Of a DNA stretch of 64,000 nucleotides, positions 8,772 to 18,575 are shown piece after piece. A program made the translations under genes and the position numbers. The notes beneath the pieces are model-generated. The model was not told where the DNA came from. It did not search any database and worked only from the letters and a program-made list of their open reading frames with translations. Position 1 is the stretch's first letter. Every line of letters starts with the position of its first letter. Source of the DNA: Bin87 sp965221295 (GTDB lineage Bacteria; Chloroflexota; Dehalococcoidia; Lucifugimonadales; UBA3495); NCBI GenBank assembly GCA_965221295.1, contig OZ244879.1:2480001-2544000 (forward strand), in the 5' to 3' direction.

Positions 8772-9236
8772 ATGCGATTCTACTTGACCACGAACGGCAA
8801 ACCAGGCCCTGCGGTGGCGCGTTTCGTCATGCTTGCGCTGGCGATATTCGCGCTGGCCCTGCCCATCGTCGGCCCGTTGGACGACCACCATTTCGCTGAG
8901 CGTTCTCACGCCCATGGCCATGTCTATCTCAATGGCTACCCAGTCAACCATGAACACACCGTAATCGGCGACCGGGAGCATTTGCACATCGACCATTCGG
9001 GATTGAACTTGAACGCCTTGAATTGGGCGGGTGGCCCGGCGGTCGCTTATTTCACCGACCAATCGGTCAGCCTCATGCTTACGGCGCTGAACGCCCCATA
9101 CCACAGCGCTCCCGACTCGATGCGGTCGCCGCCTCCAAAGGGGTCCGGAGACAGTCCGTTGTCCCCGTTTGCGGCGCCACAGCGCCAACCGGATGGCGCG
9201 CGGCTATCGCCACCGTTGCGGCCGCCAATCGCTTAG
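8772..9236 (+). CDS. His-rich membrane-anchored hypothetical protein
   Basis: 154 residues from ATG 8772. One hydrophobic segment (F-V-M-L-A-L-A-I-F-A-L-A-L-P-I-V) at about residues 19-34 acts as a signal or anchor. A histidine-rich stretch follows (D-D-H-H-F-A-E-R-S-H-A-H-G-H-V, then N-H-E-H, H-L-H-I-D-H). The C-terminal third is Pro/Ser-rich and probably disordered. Clustered histidines outside the membrane suggest metal binding (inference). No family recognised. It lies 57 bp before an exported lipoprotein that also has His clusters, so the two may function together. Confidence 0.6.
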   Translation: MRFYLTTNGKPGPAVARFVMLALAIFALALPIVGPLDDHHFAERSHAHGHVYLNGYPVNHEHTVIGDREHLHIDHSGLNLNALNWAGGPAVAYFTDQSVSLMLTALNAPYHSAPDSMRSPPPKGSGDSPLSPFAAPQRQPDGARLSPPLRPPIA

Positions 9237-9293
9237 ATCCTCCCACAATCCCACTCACGCAATCCTGCTCACGCAAACCAGGGAGGATCATCC

Positions 9294-10694
9294 ATGATGC
9301 GAAGGGATCATGCAAACTTGCGCCGGCCGCTGAACTGGCTGGCAATCGGGGTGGCCATATCGGCGCTCCTCATGCTGACGGCGTGCGGTTCCGCTGCCCA
9401 ATCGGAATCCGCGGCGCCGGAGTCCGTCGAACCACAAAGCCAAAACGCCGCCGAACCTAGCGGGGTCCAAATCGACGAACCAGCACAGGGCGACGCCCCG
9501 GCCGGTTCGGCAGTGCACGGCGGCGATTCGGGGCACGGCACTGCCGAATCAGCCGAACTTTCGGCGACGGTGGTGATCAACGTGCCCATCCAGAATCGGT
9601 CCACCACGCTGACCCGGGATGACTTGCGCGTTTCGCAGGGCGACACGGCGCTACTGAAATTCACCTCGGACGAACCTGGCGAAGTGCACCTGCATGGCTA
9701 TGACCTGACGGTTCCAGTTTCCCCGGGTCAACCCGCCGAACTGCAATTCGCAACCACGACGGCTGGCGCATTCGGCATCAACTTCCATGCTTTCGCTCAG
9801 GATTCCATGCCAATGGACGCTGGCGATGATGGCAATTCGGGCGCCGGACCTGGCGATCACGGGTCCATGGACCACGGGCCAACAGAGTCGTCGGTTCCGA
9901 TCGAGGTGGGCGTGGTGGCAATGGCCGAGGATACCGGAGCGGTCAACGTCCACATCGTTACCGATGGATGGCGGTGGGCCCCTGAAGAAGTAAACCAGGA
10001 CGACACTCCAGGGGCCGGACACGCTCACATCTACGTTGACGGCGTGAAGCTCAACCGGGTGTATGGCCCCTATTACCACATTCCGAACCTGGACGCCGGC
10101 GACCGTGAGATCAGGGTGACGCTGAACGCCAACTCCCACGGCGAATTGACTTACGCTGGCCAACCCCTGGAGGCGACCACGATGGTTGCCGTTCCAGAGG
10201 CGGTTCACCAACGCGATACCCAACCCGAGGCCGCGCCAGCAACCCGACCCATGTCGGTGAGCGTAACCGCGCACGAAGATCCGTCAGGCGGTTACAACCT
10301 GGAGGTCAACCCGGTCGGATTCACATTCGATGGGGCCGACTTGGGGGCCGACTTGAACCGGACGCGCGTCGACGGATCGGGAGAGGGGTACGCCCAGCTG
10401 TATGTTGATGGCGTCAAGACCACGCGGCTGTACGGCCCATGGTTAAAGCTGGACGCGCTGGGCGCTGGCGCGCATGACATCACCGTCCACCTGGTCACCA
10501 GCGACCATCGGCCCTACGCCTGGGACGGCAATCTAGTGGAGGCGTCGATCACCGTCCATGGCACAAGCGACGGCGCCCCGAAGCCCACCGACGCCAGCGA
10601 CCATTCTGGGCATGACGATCCCGGCCATGAACACGACGCGGCGGCGGAGATTGTCGCAGAAGTCCACCTGGGCAATCTGGAAGTCTATCCATAG
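9294..10694 (+). CDS. Lipoprotein with cupredoxin-like region and two related C-terminal repeats
   Basis: 466 residues. The signal peptide ends in a lipobox L-T-A-C, with lipidated C31. A low-complexity Ala/Ser/Glu linker follows. The next region (T-L-T-R-D-D-L-R-V-S-Q-G-D-T-A-L-L-K-F, then V-H-L-H-G-Y-D) resembles a cupredoxin-like beta-sandwich. A His/Asp/Gly segment (G-D-H-G-S-M-D-H-G) follows. Two homologous modules, near residues 225-300 and 340-425, share Y-V-D-G-V-K-x-x-R-x-Y-G-P-x-x-x-x-x-x-L-x-A-G-x-H/R-x-I. Another His run (H-S-G-H-D-D-P-G-H-E-H-D) lies near the C-terminus. Start supported by GGAGGA. A surface role in metal (perhaps copper) handling is inferred, not shown. Confidence 0.78.
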   Translation: MMRRDHANLRRPLNWLAIGVAISALLMLTACGSAAQSESAAPESVEPQSQNAAEPSGVQIDEPAQGDAPAGSAVHGGDSGHGTAESAELSATVVINVPIQNRSTTLTRDDLRVSQGDTALLKFTSDEPGEVHLHGYDLTVPVSPGQPAELQFATTTAGAFGINFHAFAQDSMPMDAGDDGNSGAGPGDHGSMDHGPTESSVPIEVGVVAMAEDTGAVNVHIVTDGWRWAPEEVNQDDTPGAGHAHIYVDGVKLNRVYGPYYHIPNLDAGDREIRVTLNANSHGELTYAGQPLEATTMVAVPEAVHQRDTQPEAAPATRPMSVSVTAHEDPSGGYNLEVNPVGFTFDGADLGADLNRTRVDGSGEGYAQLYVDGVKTTRLYGPWLKLDALGAGAHDITVHLVTSDHRPYAWDGNLVEASITVHGTSDGAPKPTDASDHSGHDDPGHEHDAAAEIVAEVHLGNLEVYP

Positions 10695-10710
10695 ACCGCC
10701 GCGTTGAACC

Positions 10711-10746
10711 AAAAAAAGATAGGGGCGAACGAAAATCGCCCCTATC
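10711..10746 (-). terminator. Intrinsic terminator of citrate synthase
   Basis: Perfect 11-bp stem (10718-10728 with 10736-10746) and 7-nt loop. Read on the minus strand it is followed by seven T (10717-10711). It lies 25 bp after the citrate synthase stop and between convergent genes. Confidence 0.9.
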
Positions 10747-10770
10747 GCGTTGGTCAGACGTGTTGGCCGG

Positions 10771-11907
10771 CTAGCGCTGTTCGATGGGGACGTATTCCCG
10801 ATCCATGGGGCCAACGTAGTGCAGACGGGGCCGCAACAGAATGTTGTTTTCGTATTGTTCGATGCACTGGGCGGACCAGCCAGGCACGCGGCCCAAGGCG
10901 AATATGGGAATGAACAGGTCGGATTCGATCCCCAGCAGGTGATAGATGGAGCCGGCGTAGAAATCGACGTTGACGTAGATGCCGCGACTCTGGTACGGAG
11001 CCATCACGTCTTCGGAGAGGTGAGTAAGAATCTGGAACCACCGGGGGTCGCCGCGTTTTTCGCCCAAGACTCTGGAACGTTCGCGAAGGTGCTGCGCGCG
11101 CGGGTCCTCGGCCTTGTACACGCGGTGGCCGAACCCCATGATGCGCTCGCGATTGTCGAGGCGGTTGCGGGCGTACTCTTCGGCGTTTTCCGGGTTGCCG
11201 ATCTCCATCGACATCTTCATCACTTCTTCCGCGGCGCCGCCGTGCGCTGGGCCTTTCAAAGTGCCCACCGCGCCCGACACCGCGGCGTGCAGTGTGGAGT
11301 TGGTTGACGCGGCAACCCTCGCCGCGAAGGACGAGGCGTTGACGCCGTGCTCGGCGTGGAGAATGAAGTCCACATCCATGAGGGCGATGGTTTCATCGTC
11401 TGGGACTTCATTGAACAGCATGTATAGGAAGTTGCCAGCGTGGTTCAAGTCAGGATTGGGGGCGACCGGCTCCAAGCCATTGCGGATGCGATGGTGGGCG
11501 GTGACGATGGTGGGAGCCTGAGCCGTCAACCGCAGGGCCTTGCGGATATTGGCTTCGGTTGAGTTGTCCTCCGATTCTTCATCGAAGGCGGCCAGACCGA
11601 TCATCGCGGTCTGCAAGACATCCATGGGATGCGCGGATTTCACGGCGTCGATGACGGTGATGATTTCGTTGGGGATCCGGCGGTTGGCCCGCAGGAACCC
11701 GTCCATCTCCGCCAATTGAGCTCTGTTGGGCAGCTCCCCGTACAGGACGAGATAGATGATTTCCTCAAAGGTGGACTTCTCCGCCAGATCGTGGATGTCA
11801 TATCCGCGATAGAGCAGTTTTCCGATTTCGCCGTCGATGAAGCTGGACTCCGTGGTGTCCATGTAAACGTTCATCAAACCGCGATGCAGTTCCGGCTGAT
11901 CGGCCAT
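10771..11907 (-). CDS. gltA: Citrate synthase (short type II)
   Basis: 378 residues, the size of the bacterial/archaeal dimeric form. It condenses acetyl-CoA with oxaloacetate to citrate at entry to the TCA cycle. The catalytic triad is visible as H222 (P-A-H-G-G), H261 (G-F-G-H-R-V-Y) and D315 (N-V-D-F-Y-A-G), with H187 in H-A-E-H-G-V-N. A 2-methylcitrate synthase activity cannot be excluded by sequence, but no prp genes are nearby. ATG 11907 has AAGGAGG 6 nt upstream, so the longer frame is rejected. Own promoter candidate at 11979-12008 and terminator at 10711-10746, so probably a single-gene unit. Confidence 0.93.
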   Translation of the reverse strand: MADQPELHRGLMNVYMDTTESSFIDGEIGKLLYRGYDIHDLAEKSTFEEIIYLVLYGELPNRAQLAEMDGFLRANRRIPNEIITVIDAVKSAHPMDVLQTAMIGLAAFDEESEDNSTEANIRKALRLTAQAPTIVTAHHRIRNGLEPVAPNPDLNHAGNFLYMLFNEVPDDETIALMDVDFILHAEHGVNASSFAARVAASTNSTLHAAVSGAVGTLKGPAHGGAAEEVMKMSMEIGNPENAEEYARNRLDNRERIMGFGHRVYKAEDPRAQHLRERSRVLGEKRGDPRWFQILTHLSEDVMAPYQSRGIYVNVDFYAGSIYHLLGIESDLFIPIFALGRVPGWSAQCIEQYENNILLRPRLHYVGPMDREYVPIEQR

Positions 11908-11978
11908 CTGTGTCCTCCTTACTCCTGGGGGCTGCGCCCCGGCGCCACTGGGCAATTCACCCGTTGCGGCGGCGAATT

Positions 11979-12008
11979 ATGCTAGCGCAAGGCGCCCAAA
12001 GGTGTCAA
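11979..12008 (-). promoter_or_regulatory. Candidate promoter of citrate synthase
   Basis: Minus strand TTGACA (12008-12003), 18-bp spacer, TAGCAT (11984-11979; 4/6). A better-looking CATAAT lies 3 bp further but at 21-bp spacing. About 70 bp upstream of the start codon. Confidence 0.45.
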
Positions 12009-12118
12009 CCACGCTGGGTGTGGTCGGGCCGCCGGAAAACGACGCGGATCCGGGGCCGCTTGGATCCGGGGCAACGTGCTAATCTTCGACACTGCGCCGA
12101 CGATTCAACACTTTGATT

Positions 12119-13069
12119 CTAGCCCTGTTTGCGCTTGATGGCGCGATGAGCGGCGCGCTCGACACCCTCGGCGGTGAGGCCGTTCTTGACCATCAACTCG
12201 TTGGCCGGGCCCGAACTGGTGTAACCATGCAGCGCCACCATTTCGATTGGAGCGGGATGGTTTCGCGCCACGACTCCCGCAACCACGCTGCCCAGGCCGC
12301 CGTGCACGTAATGTTCCTCGGCGGTCACGATTGCGCCGGTGTCCCGCGCCGCCGCCACGATGGACGCTTCGTCGGCGGGAGCCAAGGTGTGCAGATTGAT
12401 GACGCGCGCCTGGATGCCCTGTTTGAAGAGGCTCTCGGCGGCGTCCAGCGCTGGAGCCAACAGCGAACCACAAGCGATGATGCTCACGTCGCCACCCTCC
12501 CGCATGGTCTCCGCCTTTTCCATGCGGAAGCGATAGTCATCGGCGTGAACCACTTGGGTTGCGGCCCGAGGCAACCTGACGTACATGGGCCCCTTGGTGG
12601 TCGCCGCGGTTCGAATTACCTGCTCTGTTTCCGGCGCGTCTGATGGGGTCACCACGGTGAAGGACGGCAACGCGCACATCAGGGACAAGTCCTCGATGCT
12701 GTGCGCTGACATCCCGTCCTCGCCGGTCAAAATTCCCGCGTGCGTGCAGATCAACTTGACGTTCAATGAAGGTTGCGAAACGAGCACTCGCAATTGGTCG
12801 TAGGGCCGGCCGGTGCCAAAAACGCTGAAGGTGCTGACGAAAGGAATCTTGCCGGCCGCGGCCAATCCGGCCGCCACACCGACGATGTTCTGCTCCGCCG
12901 GGCCGAAGTCGAAGAACCGGTCTGGGTATTGGTCGCGCCACAGGTGAACAAAGGTCGAGACGTTGAGGTCGCCGCCCAACACCACGATGTCCGGGTGTTC
13001 CTCCGCCATGGCCAGGAGGGTGCGGCCATAGGTCTCGCGGGTCGCCACCGACTGGCGATTTGTAGTCAT
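12119..13069 (-). CDS. Transketolase, C-terminal subunit
   Basis: 316 residues corresponding to the pyrimidine-binding and C-terminal domains of transketolase. F-G-P-A-E-Q-N-I-V-G-V-A-A-G-L-A carries the Glu that activates thiamine diphosphate. F-S-V-F-G-T-G-R-P-Y-D-Q-L-R and G-I-L-T-G-E-D-G-M-S-A-H-S-I-E-D are further conserved blocks. It needs the N-terminal subunit encoded upstream; the two genes overlap by one base (TGATG), which favours equal translation. The pair could be a transketolase or a related split enzyme of sugar metabolism. Confidence 0.9.
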   Translation of the reverse strand: MTTNRQSVATRETYGRTLLAMAEEHPDIVVLGGDLNVSTFVHLWRDQYPDRFFDFGPAEQNIVGVAAGLAAAGKIPFVSTFSVFGTGRPYDQLRVLVSQPSLNVKLICTHAGILTGEDGMSAHSIEDLSLMCALPSFTVVTPSDAPETEQVIRTAATTKGPMYVRLPRAATQVVHADDYRFRMEKAETMREGGDVSIIACGSLLAPALDAAESLFKQGIQARVINLHTLAPADEASIVAAARDTGAIVTAEEHYVHGGLGSVVAGVVARNHPAPIEMVALHGYTSSGPANELMVKNGLTAEGVERAAHRAIKRKQG

Positions 13070-13908
13070 CAGGCCAACTCCTTGAGGGCCGCCTCGTACT
13101 CCTCGGGGGTGGGCGCTCGCCCGTGGAAGCCTGGGTTATTTTCCATGAAACTCACGCCTTTGCCCTTGACGGTGTTGGCGATGATCACCGAGGGTCCGCC
13201 AACGGCAGCCGCGTCTAAAGCCCGCAGTACGTCGGCGTGCTCGTGGCCGTCGCAAGAGATCACGTTCCAGCCGAAATCGCGCCAACGGTCAGCCAGCGGT
13301 TCGAGGGTCATCACTTCATCCGTAAAACGGTCATTTTGGATCCGGTTACGGTCAATGATGGCGGTTAGATTGTCCGCTCGATGGTGGGCGGCGGACATCG
13401 CCGCTTCCCAGACTTCCCCTTCCTGGCATTCGCCGTCGCCAAGCAATGCGAACACCCGATAGTTTCGGCCATCCAGCCTGGCGGCCAACGCGTGACCCAA
13501 CGCAAAGGAAAGCCCCATACCCAGGGAGCCGGAGTTCATTTCAACTCCAGGAGTCATGGGGTGCGCGTGGCCCTGTAGCAGCCCGTCGGTTTTGCGGTAG
13601 GAGCCGAGTTCCGAGGAATCGAAATAACCGGCCCTGGCCAGCGTAACGTAGAACCCAGGCGAGGCGTGGCCCTTGCTGAGGATGAACCGATCCCGCTCCG
13701 CCCAGTCGGGGGCGTTGGGGTCGTACCGCAGCACGCCGAAGTACAAGGCGATTAGAATATCGATCTCAGAGAGCGACCCGCCCGTATGCCCGCTGCCGGC
13801 GTCGAAAATCATCTTCAGGATTTCGCGCCGCGATTCCAGGGCAACGGTTCGCATCTCTTCGACGGTCAGCGCCGGTTGTTTCACTGCGGCCAAAGCGTCA
13901 CCTGCCAT
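13069..13908 (-). CDS. Transketolase, N-terminal (TPP-binding) subunit
   Basis: 279 residues. G-D-G-E-C-Q-E-G-E-V-W-E-A-A followed by D-R-N-R-I-Q-N-D is the GDG...N motif for thiamine diphosphate/Mg binding. A-G-S-G-H-T-G-G-S-L-S, S-K-G-H-A-S-P-G-F-Y and G-S-L-G-M-G-L-S-F-A-L-G match transketolase N-terminal conserved blocks. First gene of the pair, with a promoter (TAGACA-17-TATAAT) 30 bp upstream. Together the subunits transfer two-carbon units between sugar phosphates in the non-oxidative pentose phosphate pathway. Confidence 0.92.
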   Translation of the reverse strand: MAGDALAAVKQPALTVEEMRTVALESRREILKMIFDAGSGHTGGSLSEIDILIALYFGVLRYDPNAPDWAERDRFILSKGHASPGFYVTLARAGYFDSSELGSYRKTDGLLQGHAHPMTPGVEMNSGSLGMGLSFALGHALAARLDGRNYRVFALLGDGECQEGEVWEAAMSAAHHRADNLTAIIDRNRIQNDRFTDEVMTLEPLADRWRDFGWNVISCDGHEHADVLRALDAAAVGGPSVIIANTVKGKGVSFMENNPGFHGRAPTPEEYEAALKELA

Positions 13909-13937
13909 CGACGGGAATGATAATGGGAACGATTAGG

Positions 13938-13966
13938 ATTATATTCGCCGCTATCGCCAGTGTCTA
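13938..13966 (-). promoter_or_regulatory. Promoter of the split transketolase genes
   Basis: Minus strand TAGACA (13966-13961), 17-bp spacer, TATAAT (13943-13938). It lies in the gap between the divergent transketolase and amidohydrolase genes, and the -10 is 29 bp from the transketolase ATG. Confidence 0.68.
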
Positions 13967-14007
13967 TATTGGGTAAAGTAAAATGCTGGTTGAGAGGCCA
14001 TAGCGCC

Positions 14008-14859
14008 GTGATTATTGATTCCCATTGCCACGTCCTGCCACCGGATTTCCGAGAGCGTCACCGGGAACTGGCGATCCGCGACGCCACCTACGCCGCGCTG
14101 TTTCCGGGCGGCCCCGGTCGAACGGCCGACGCGGATACCTTGCTGGGAGACATGGACGCGGCAGGAATCGACCACGCCGTGATCATGGGCTTTGGCTGGA
14201 CCGATCAGTCCGTCGCTAGGGAGGCCAACGATTATCTGGTGGCCGCGGCCGCGGCGCATCCCGACCGCTTGACCGCATTGGCCTCGGTGAACCCGGCATG
14301 GGGAGGCGACGCAATTGTCGAGGCCAGGCGATGCCTGGAAAACGGCGCTCGCGGGGTGGGGGAACTACACGCCGACACCCAGGGATACGACCTGGACGAC
14401 CGGACCGTCATGGAGCCGTTAATGCAACTCCTCTGGGAAGCTGGCGCTCCGGTCACGGCGCACGCGTCCGAACCCGTGGGGCATCACTACCCCGGCAAGG
14501 GATCCAGCGTCCCCGAAAAACTGTTGCGCTTCGCAACCGAGTTTCCTGAGAACCGAATTGTGCTGGCCCACATGGGCGGCGGACTGCCCTTCTACGAAAC
14601 CATGCCCGAAGTCGCAAAAGCCTTGTCCAACGTCTGGTATGATACGGCAGCCCTGCCATACCTATCTGATGCCAGGGCGGTCGCGGCGGCTGCGACTGCG
14701 GCGGGCGCGGAAAAAATCCTGTTCGGAACCGACTATCCCCTGCTCGGCCACCGGCGCGTCCTGAATTACCTACAGGCTGCCAATTTGGCGCCGGACGAAT
14801 TCACGATGATCATGGCCGCCAACGCCGCATCCGCGCTCGGCATACCCAGGCATGACTAA
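14008..14859 (+). CDS. Amidohydrolase 2 family metal-dependent hydrolase
   Basis: About 283 residues if started at GTG 14008, which places V-I-I-D-S-H-C-H-V at the N-terminus as in the ACMSD-like amidohydrolase 2 family. H-x-H binds the metal. L-A-H-M-G-G-G-L-P-F-Y-E supplies another conserved His, and I-L-F-G-T-D-Y-P-L the C-terminal Asp. Members hydrolyse or decarboxylate cyclic or aromatic acids; the substrate is not deducible. Other starts (GTG 13960, TTG 13990) would add a short basic leader. The 3' end overlaps mug by 8 bp. Confidence 0.83.
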   Translation: MIIDSHCHVLPPDFRERHRELAIRDATYAALFPGGPGRTADADTLLGDMDAAGIDHAVIMGFGWTDQSVAREANDYLVAAAAAHPDRLTALASVNPAWGGDAIVEARRCLENGARGVGELHADTQGYDLDDRTVMEPLMQLLWEAGAPVTAHASEPVGHHYPGKGSSVPEKLLRFATEFPENRIVLAHMGGGLPFYETMPEVAKALSNVWYDTAALPYLSDARAVAAAATAAGAEKILFGTDYPLLGHRRVLNYLQAANLAPDEFTMIMAANAASALGIPRHD

Positions 14860-15421
14860 ATCGCGCTGTCGCCAAATCGAATCCACACTACCGGATTACC
14901 TGCGCCCCGGTTTGGACTTGGTCCTAATTGGGCTCAACCCTTCCACGCGTTCCGTGCAGGAAGGACGCTACTTCGCGAACCCGCGCAACCGGTTTTGGCG
15001 GGCGATTTCCGCCTCAGGTTTGGTGGGCCGAGAGGTAGGACCCGAGGACGACGCGGCGTTGCTGGAATTCGGGGTCGGATTCACCGACGTGGTGAAGCGC
15101 CCGACGCCGCAAGCTTCTGGCCTGTCTGCGGCCGACTACCGGCGGGACGCGCCGCGTTTGCTGGACAAGTTGCTGGAATTCCGGCCAACCATCGCCTGCT
15201 TCCATGGCGCGACGGCCTACCGCGCCTACCTGAGGTACGCGGAAGGCGTCCGCCCGACGGGTCCGATACCACTTGGCAGGCAGGAGCGCGTCATCGGAAC
15301 TTCTCAGGTCTTCGTCGTGCCCAATCCCAGCCCGGCCAACGCGCGTTATTCGATTTCGGACCTGGCATCCTGGTACGTCGCCCTGGGAAGACTGCGCGCA
15401 GAGATTGCCCATGGCTTCTGA
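14852..15421 (+). CDS. mug: G/U mismatch-specific uracil-DNA glycosylase
   Basis: 189 residues of the MUG/TDG branch of the uracil-DNA glycosylase superfamily, which removes uracil or ethenocytosine from mismatched DNA. Motif 1 is L-I-G-L-N-P-S-T-R-S (catalytic Asn in G-L-N-P). It is followed by G-R-Y-F-A-N-P-R-N-R-F-W, closely similar to E. coli Mug. Motif 2 is V-V-P-N-P-S-P-A-N-A. ATG start overlaps the upstream gene by 8 bp, and the 3' end overlaps thpR by 11 bp. With thpR and alkA it forms a compact nucleic-acid repair/processing unit. Confidence 0.9.
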   Translation: MTKSRCRQIESTLPDYLRPGLDLVLIGLNPSTRSVQEGRYFANPRNRFWRAISASGLVGREVGPEDDAALLEFGVGFTDVVKRPTPQASGLSAADYRRDAPRLLDKLLEFRPTIACFHGATAYRAYLRYAEGVRPTGPIPLGRQERVIGTSQVFVVPNPSPANARYSISDLASWYVALGRLRAEIAHGF

Positions 15422-16001
15422 CGCCTCCTTCATCCGAACCTTTGTCGCCCTGCCGCTACCTGCCGCATGGATCGAAGCCCTGGAATCCGCCATTGCGGAG
15501 TTGAAACTGGCGAGCGACGGCAACGTGCGTTGGGTACGGCCTGACGGCATACATTTGACCCTGAGGTTTTTGGGATCCACGGACCCTTCCATGAAGCCGC
15601 GCATTTTGGACGGGCTGCGCGGGAGACTCGTCGGCGCCACCGTCCCCGAACTAAGCCTGGCAGGGTTGGGCGCCTTTCCCGCTGGCAGAAACCCCAGGGT
15701 GGTTTGGGCCGGAGTAACTGGCGACACGGAAGCTCTGAACGCCCTGCACGCGCTGACAGAAGGGGTGGCCACCAGCTTGGGTTGGCCGCCGGAGCGCCGA
15801 CCATTCCGACCGCACTTGACCCTCGGCCGGGTGCGCGACCGGGCATCGGCGTCGCAACGGCAGCGCATCGCCGGCGCCATCGCGGCCGTACGAGTCGCGG
15901 CGCCGCTGAAACCTTGGCGGGCGGAAGTGATCCGCCTGTACCAGAGCGAGCTGACTCCTCAAGGGGCGATTTACACCAACCTCGGCGAGGTCGACATCTG
16001 A
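15411..16001 (+). CDS. thpR: RNA 2',3'-cyclic phosphodiesterase (2H family)
   Basis: 196 residues with the two H-x-T motifs of the 2H phosphoesterases, H-L-T-L-R and H-L-T-L-G about 90 residues apart. It starts with F-V-A-L-P-L-P and ends with Q-S-E-L-T-P-Q-G-A-I-Y, both typical of ThpR (formerly 2'-5' RNA ligase LigT). The enzyme opens 2',3'-cyclic phosphates of RNA or tRNA ends. ATG 15411 overlaps the mug stop by 11 bp and its TGA overlaps the alkA ATG (TGATG), so translation of all three is likely coupled. Confidence 0.9.
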   Translation: MASDASFIRTFVALPLPAAWIEALESAIAELKLASDGNVRWVRPDGIHLTLRFLGSTDPSMKPRILDGLRGRLVGATVPELSLAGLGAFPAGRNPRVVWAGVTGDTEALNALHALTEGVATSLGWPPERRPFRPHLTLGRVRDRASASQRQRIAGAIAAVRVAAPLKPWRAEVIRLYQSELTPQGAIYTNLGEVDI

Positions 16002-16933
16002 TGGCAACCACCTTGACCAGGGCCATAGCGCCCGTAGCTCCCTACGACTTTGAGCTAACCGCAGGCCAGCCCAATTATTCCCGCGACCAGGAGTTCAAGA
16101 CCGAAGAATATATCGACGGGCGCTACGTGCGCCTGCTGGACCTGGGGGACAAAGTTGTTTTGTCCCAGGTTACTGCAATGGGCTCCACCGAGCGCCCGGA
16201 ATTGGCGGTGGAGCTAACCGGAAACGAGCTGACGGACCGCGACGCTGAGCGAGCAGTCCGGCAGATCGGCTGGTTGCTGGGCTGCGACCAGGACCTGAGG
16301 CCGTTCTACGACGCCGTTAGCGCAGACCCGACGCTGGCCGAGGTGGTCGAGCAATTCTACGGCTACCACAACACCCGAACCGCCACCGTCTTTGAAGCTT
16401 TGGTGCAGGCCATCATGGGACAGCAAATCGCCACCTCCGTCGCGCGGGTCGTGCGCAACCTGCTGATCCAGAACTATGGCGTCCGGGAAGTCATCAACGG
16501 CCGGCAGTGGTACGCATTCCCCCGGGCAGACGCGTTGGCCTCGGCGGAAGTCAGCGACCTGCGCCAGCTGAAGTTGAGCGTAAGAAAATCCGAGTACATC
16601 CGGGGCATTGCCCAAGCAGCCCTGGAGTCCGCCGACGGGTTCGAGGGAATGCACAGCCTGCCCGACGAAGAAGTCATAACCCGCATGGTCGCTTTACGCG
16701 GCGTGGGCCAATGGACAGCCCAATGGGTTTTGGTGCGCGCCCTGGACCGCAGCGATGGCTTCCCAATTGGCGACCTGGCGTTGCGGCGAACGGTTTCCAG
16801 CCTCTACTTTGGCGGAGCGGAGATCACCGACGGGCAGCTGTTGGAGTTTTCCCACCGGTGGTCGCCCTGGCGGTCCTACGCAACATCTTATCTGTTCGCC
16901 GCTTTGCGGTCCGGTCGGGTGGCCGGATCCTGA
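16001..16933 (+). CDS. alkA: DNA-3-methyladenine glycosylase II (AlkA-like, HhH-GPD)
   Basis: 310 residues. The helix-hairpin-helix G-V-G-Q-W-T-A-Q-W and the following P-I-G-D-L-A-L-R-R, with its catalytic Asp, define the HhH-GPD glycosylases. The N-terminal half (residues 15-110) is the beta domain of AlkA. V-Q-A-I-M-G-Q-Q-I-A-T-S-V-A matches the family's A-I-x-x-Q-Q motif. It excises alkylated purines. Start ATG 16001 shares bases with the thpR stop. Confidence 0.9.
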   Translation: MATTLTRAIAPVAPYDFELTAGQPNYSRDQEFKTEEYIDGRYVRLLDLGDKVVLSQVTAMGSTERPELAVELTGNELTDRDAERAVRQIGWLLGCDQDLRPFYDAVSADPTLAEVVEQFYGYHNTRTATVFEALVQAIMGQQIATSVARVVRNLLIQNYGVREVINGRQWYAFPRADALASAEVSDLRQLKLSVRKSEYIRGIAQAALESADGFEGMHSLPDEEVITRMVALRGVGQWTAQWVLVRALDRSDGFPIGDLALRRTVSSLYFGGAEITDGQLLEFSHRWSPWRSYATSYLFAALRSGRVAGS

Positions 16934-17041
16934 AGCGATGGTTGCCTGAAGCGATAGTTGCCGAAATCGATAACCGCCGAAATCGATAACCGCCAAGATC
17001 GATGATTATCAAAATCGCCGACCGCCGGCCATCTGGAGCGC
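16934..17041. repeat. Short degenerate direct repeats between alkA and ffh
   Basis: About five degenerate 13-15 bp units of the form (C)GAAATCGATAACCGC lie in a row between convergent genes. The two central units are identical. No stable terminator hairpin or coding potential is seen; it may be a replication-slippage product. Confidence 0.6.
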
Positions 17042-18367
<1,326 letters not shown>

Positions 18368-18560
18368 CTCGGTTCCCTATTCCCGGAGCATAGCGCGGAT
18401 TGCGATTAGGAAGGCTAACACAACCCGGGCAGAATTGCCGAGCGCGTCGGGGCGCGGCGCAAGGGCGGGTTCAACCGCATCGGCGGCAAGTATCCGCGTT
18501 TGGCCATTGCTGCCACGCCTTCCAGCCGGCGCTACGGCAGTTGGCGCGCGCGTCGAGTGG

Positions 18561-18566
18561 TACAAT
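18561..18566 (+). promoter_or_regulatory. -10 element placing the sbcC transcript start at its ATG
   Basis: TACAAT (5/6 consensus) ends 9 bp before the sbcC ATG at 18576. No Shine-Dalgarno sequence lies in between. If used, transcription would start about 3 nt before the ATG, giving a nearly leaderless mRNA. No good -35 box is visible. Confidence 0.45.
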
Positions 18567-18575
18567 CGCGGCGCC

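Noticed and set aside
7397..8899. 500-codon plus-strand frame
   Set aside because: Antisense to the DUF1800 gene, which has conserved motifs and an exact ribosome-binding site.
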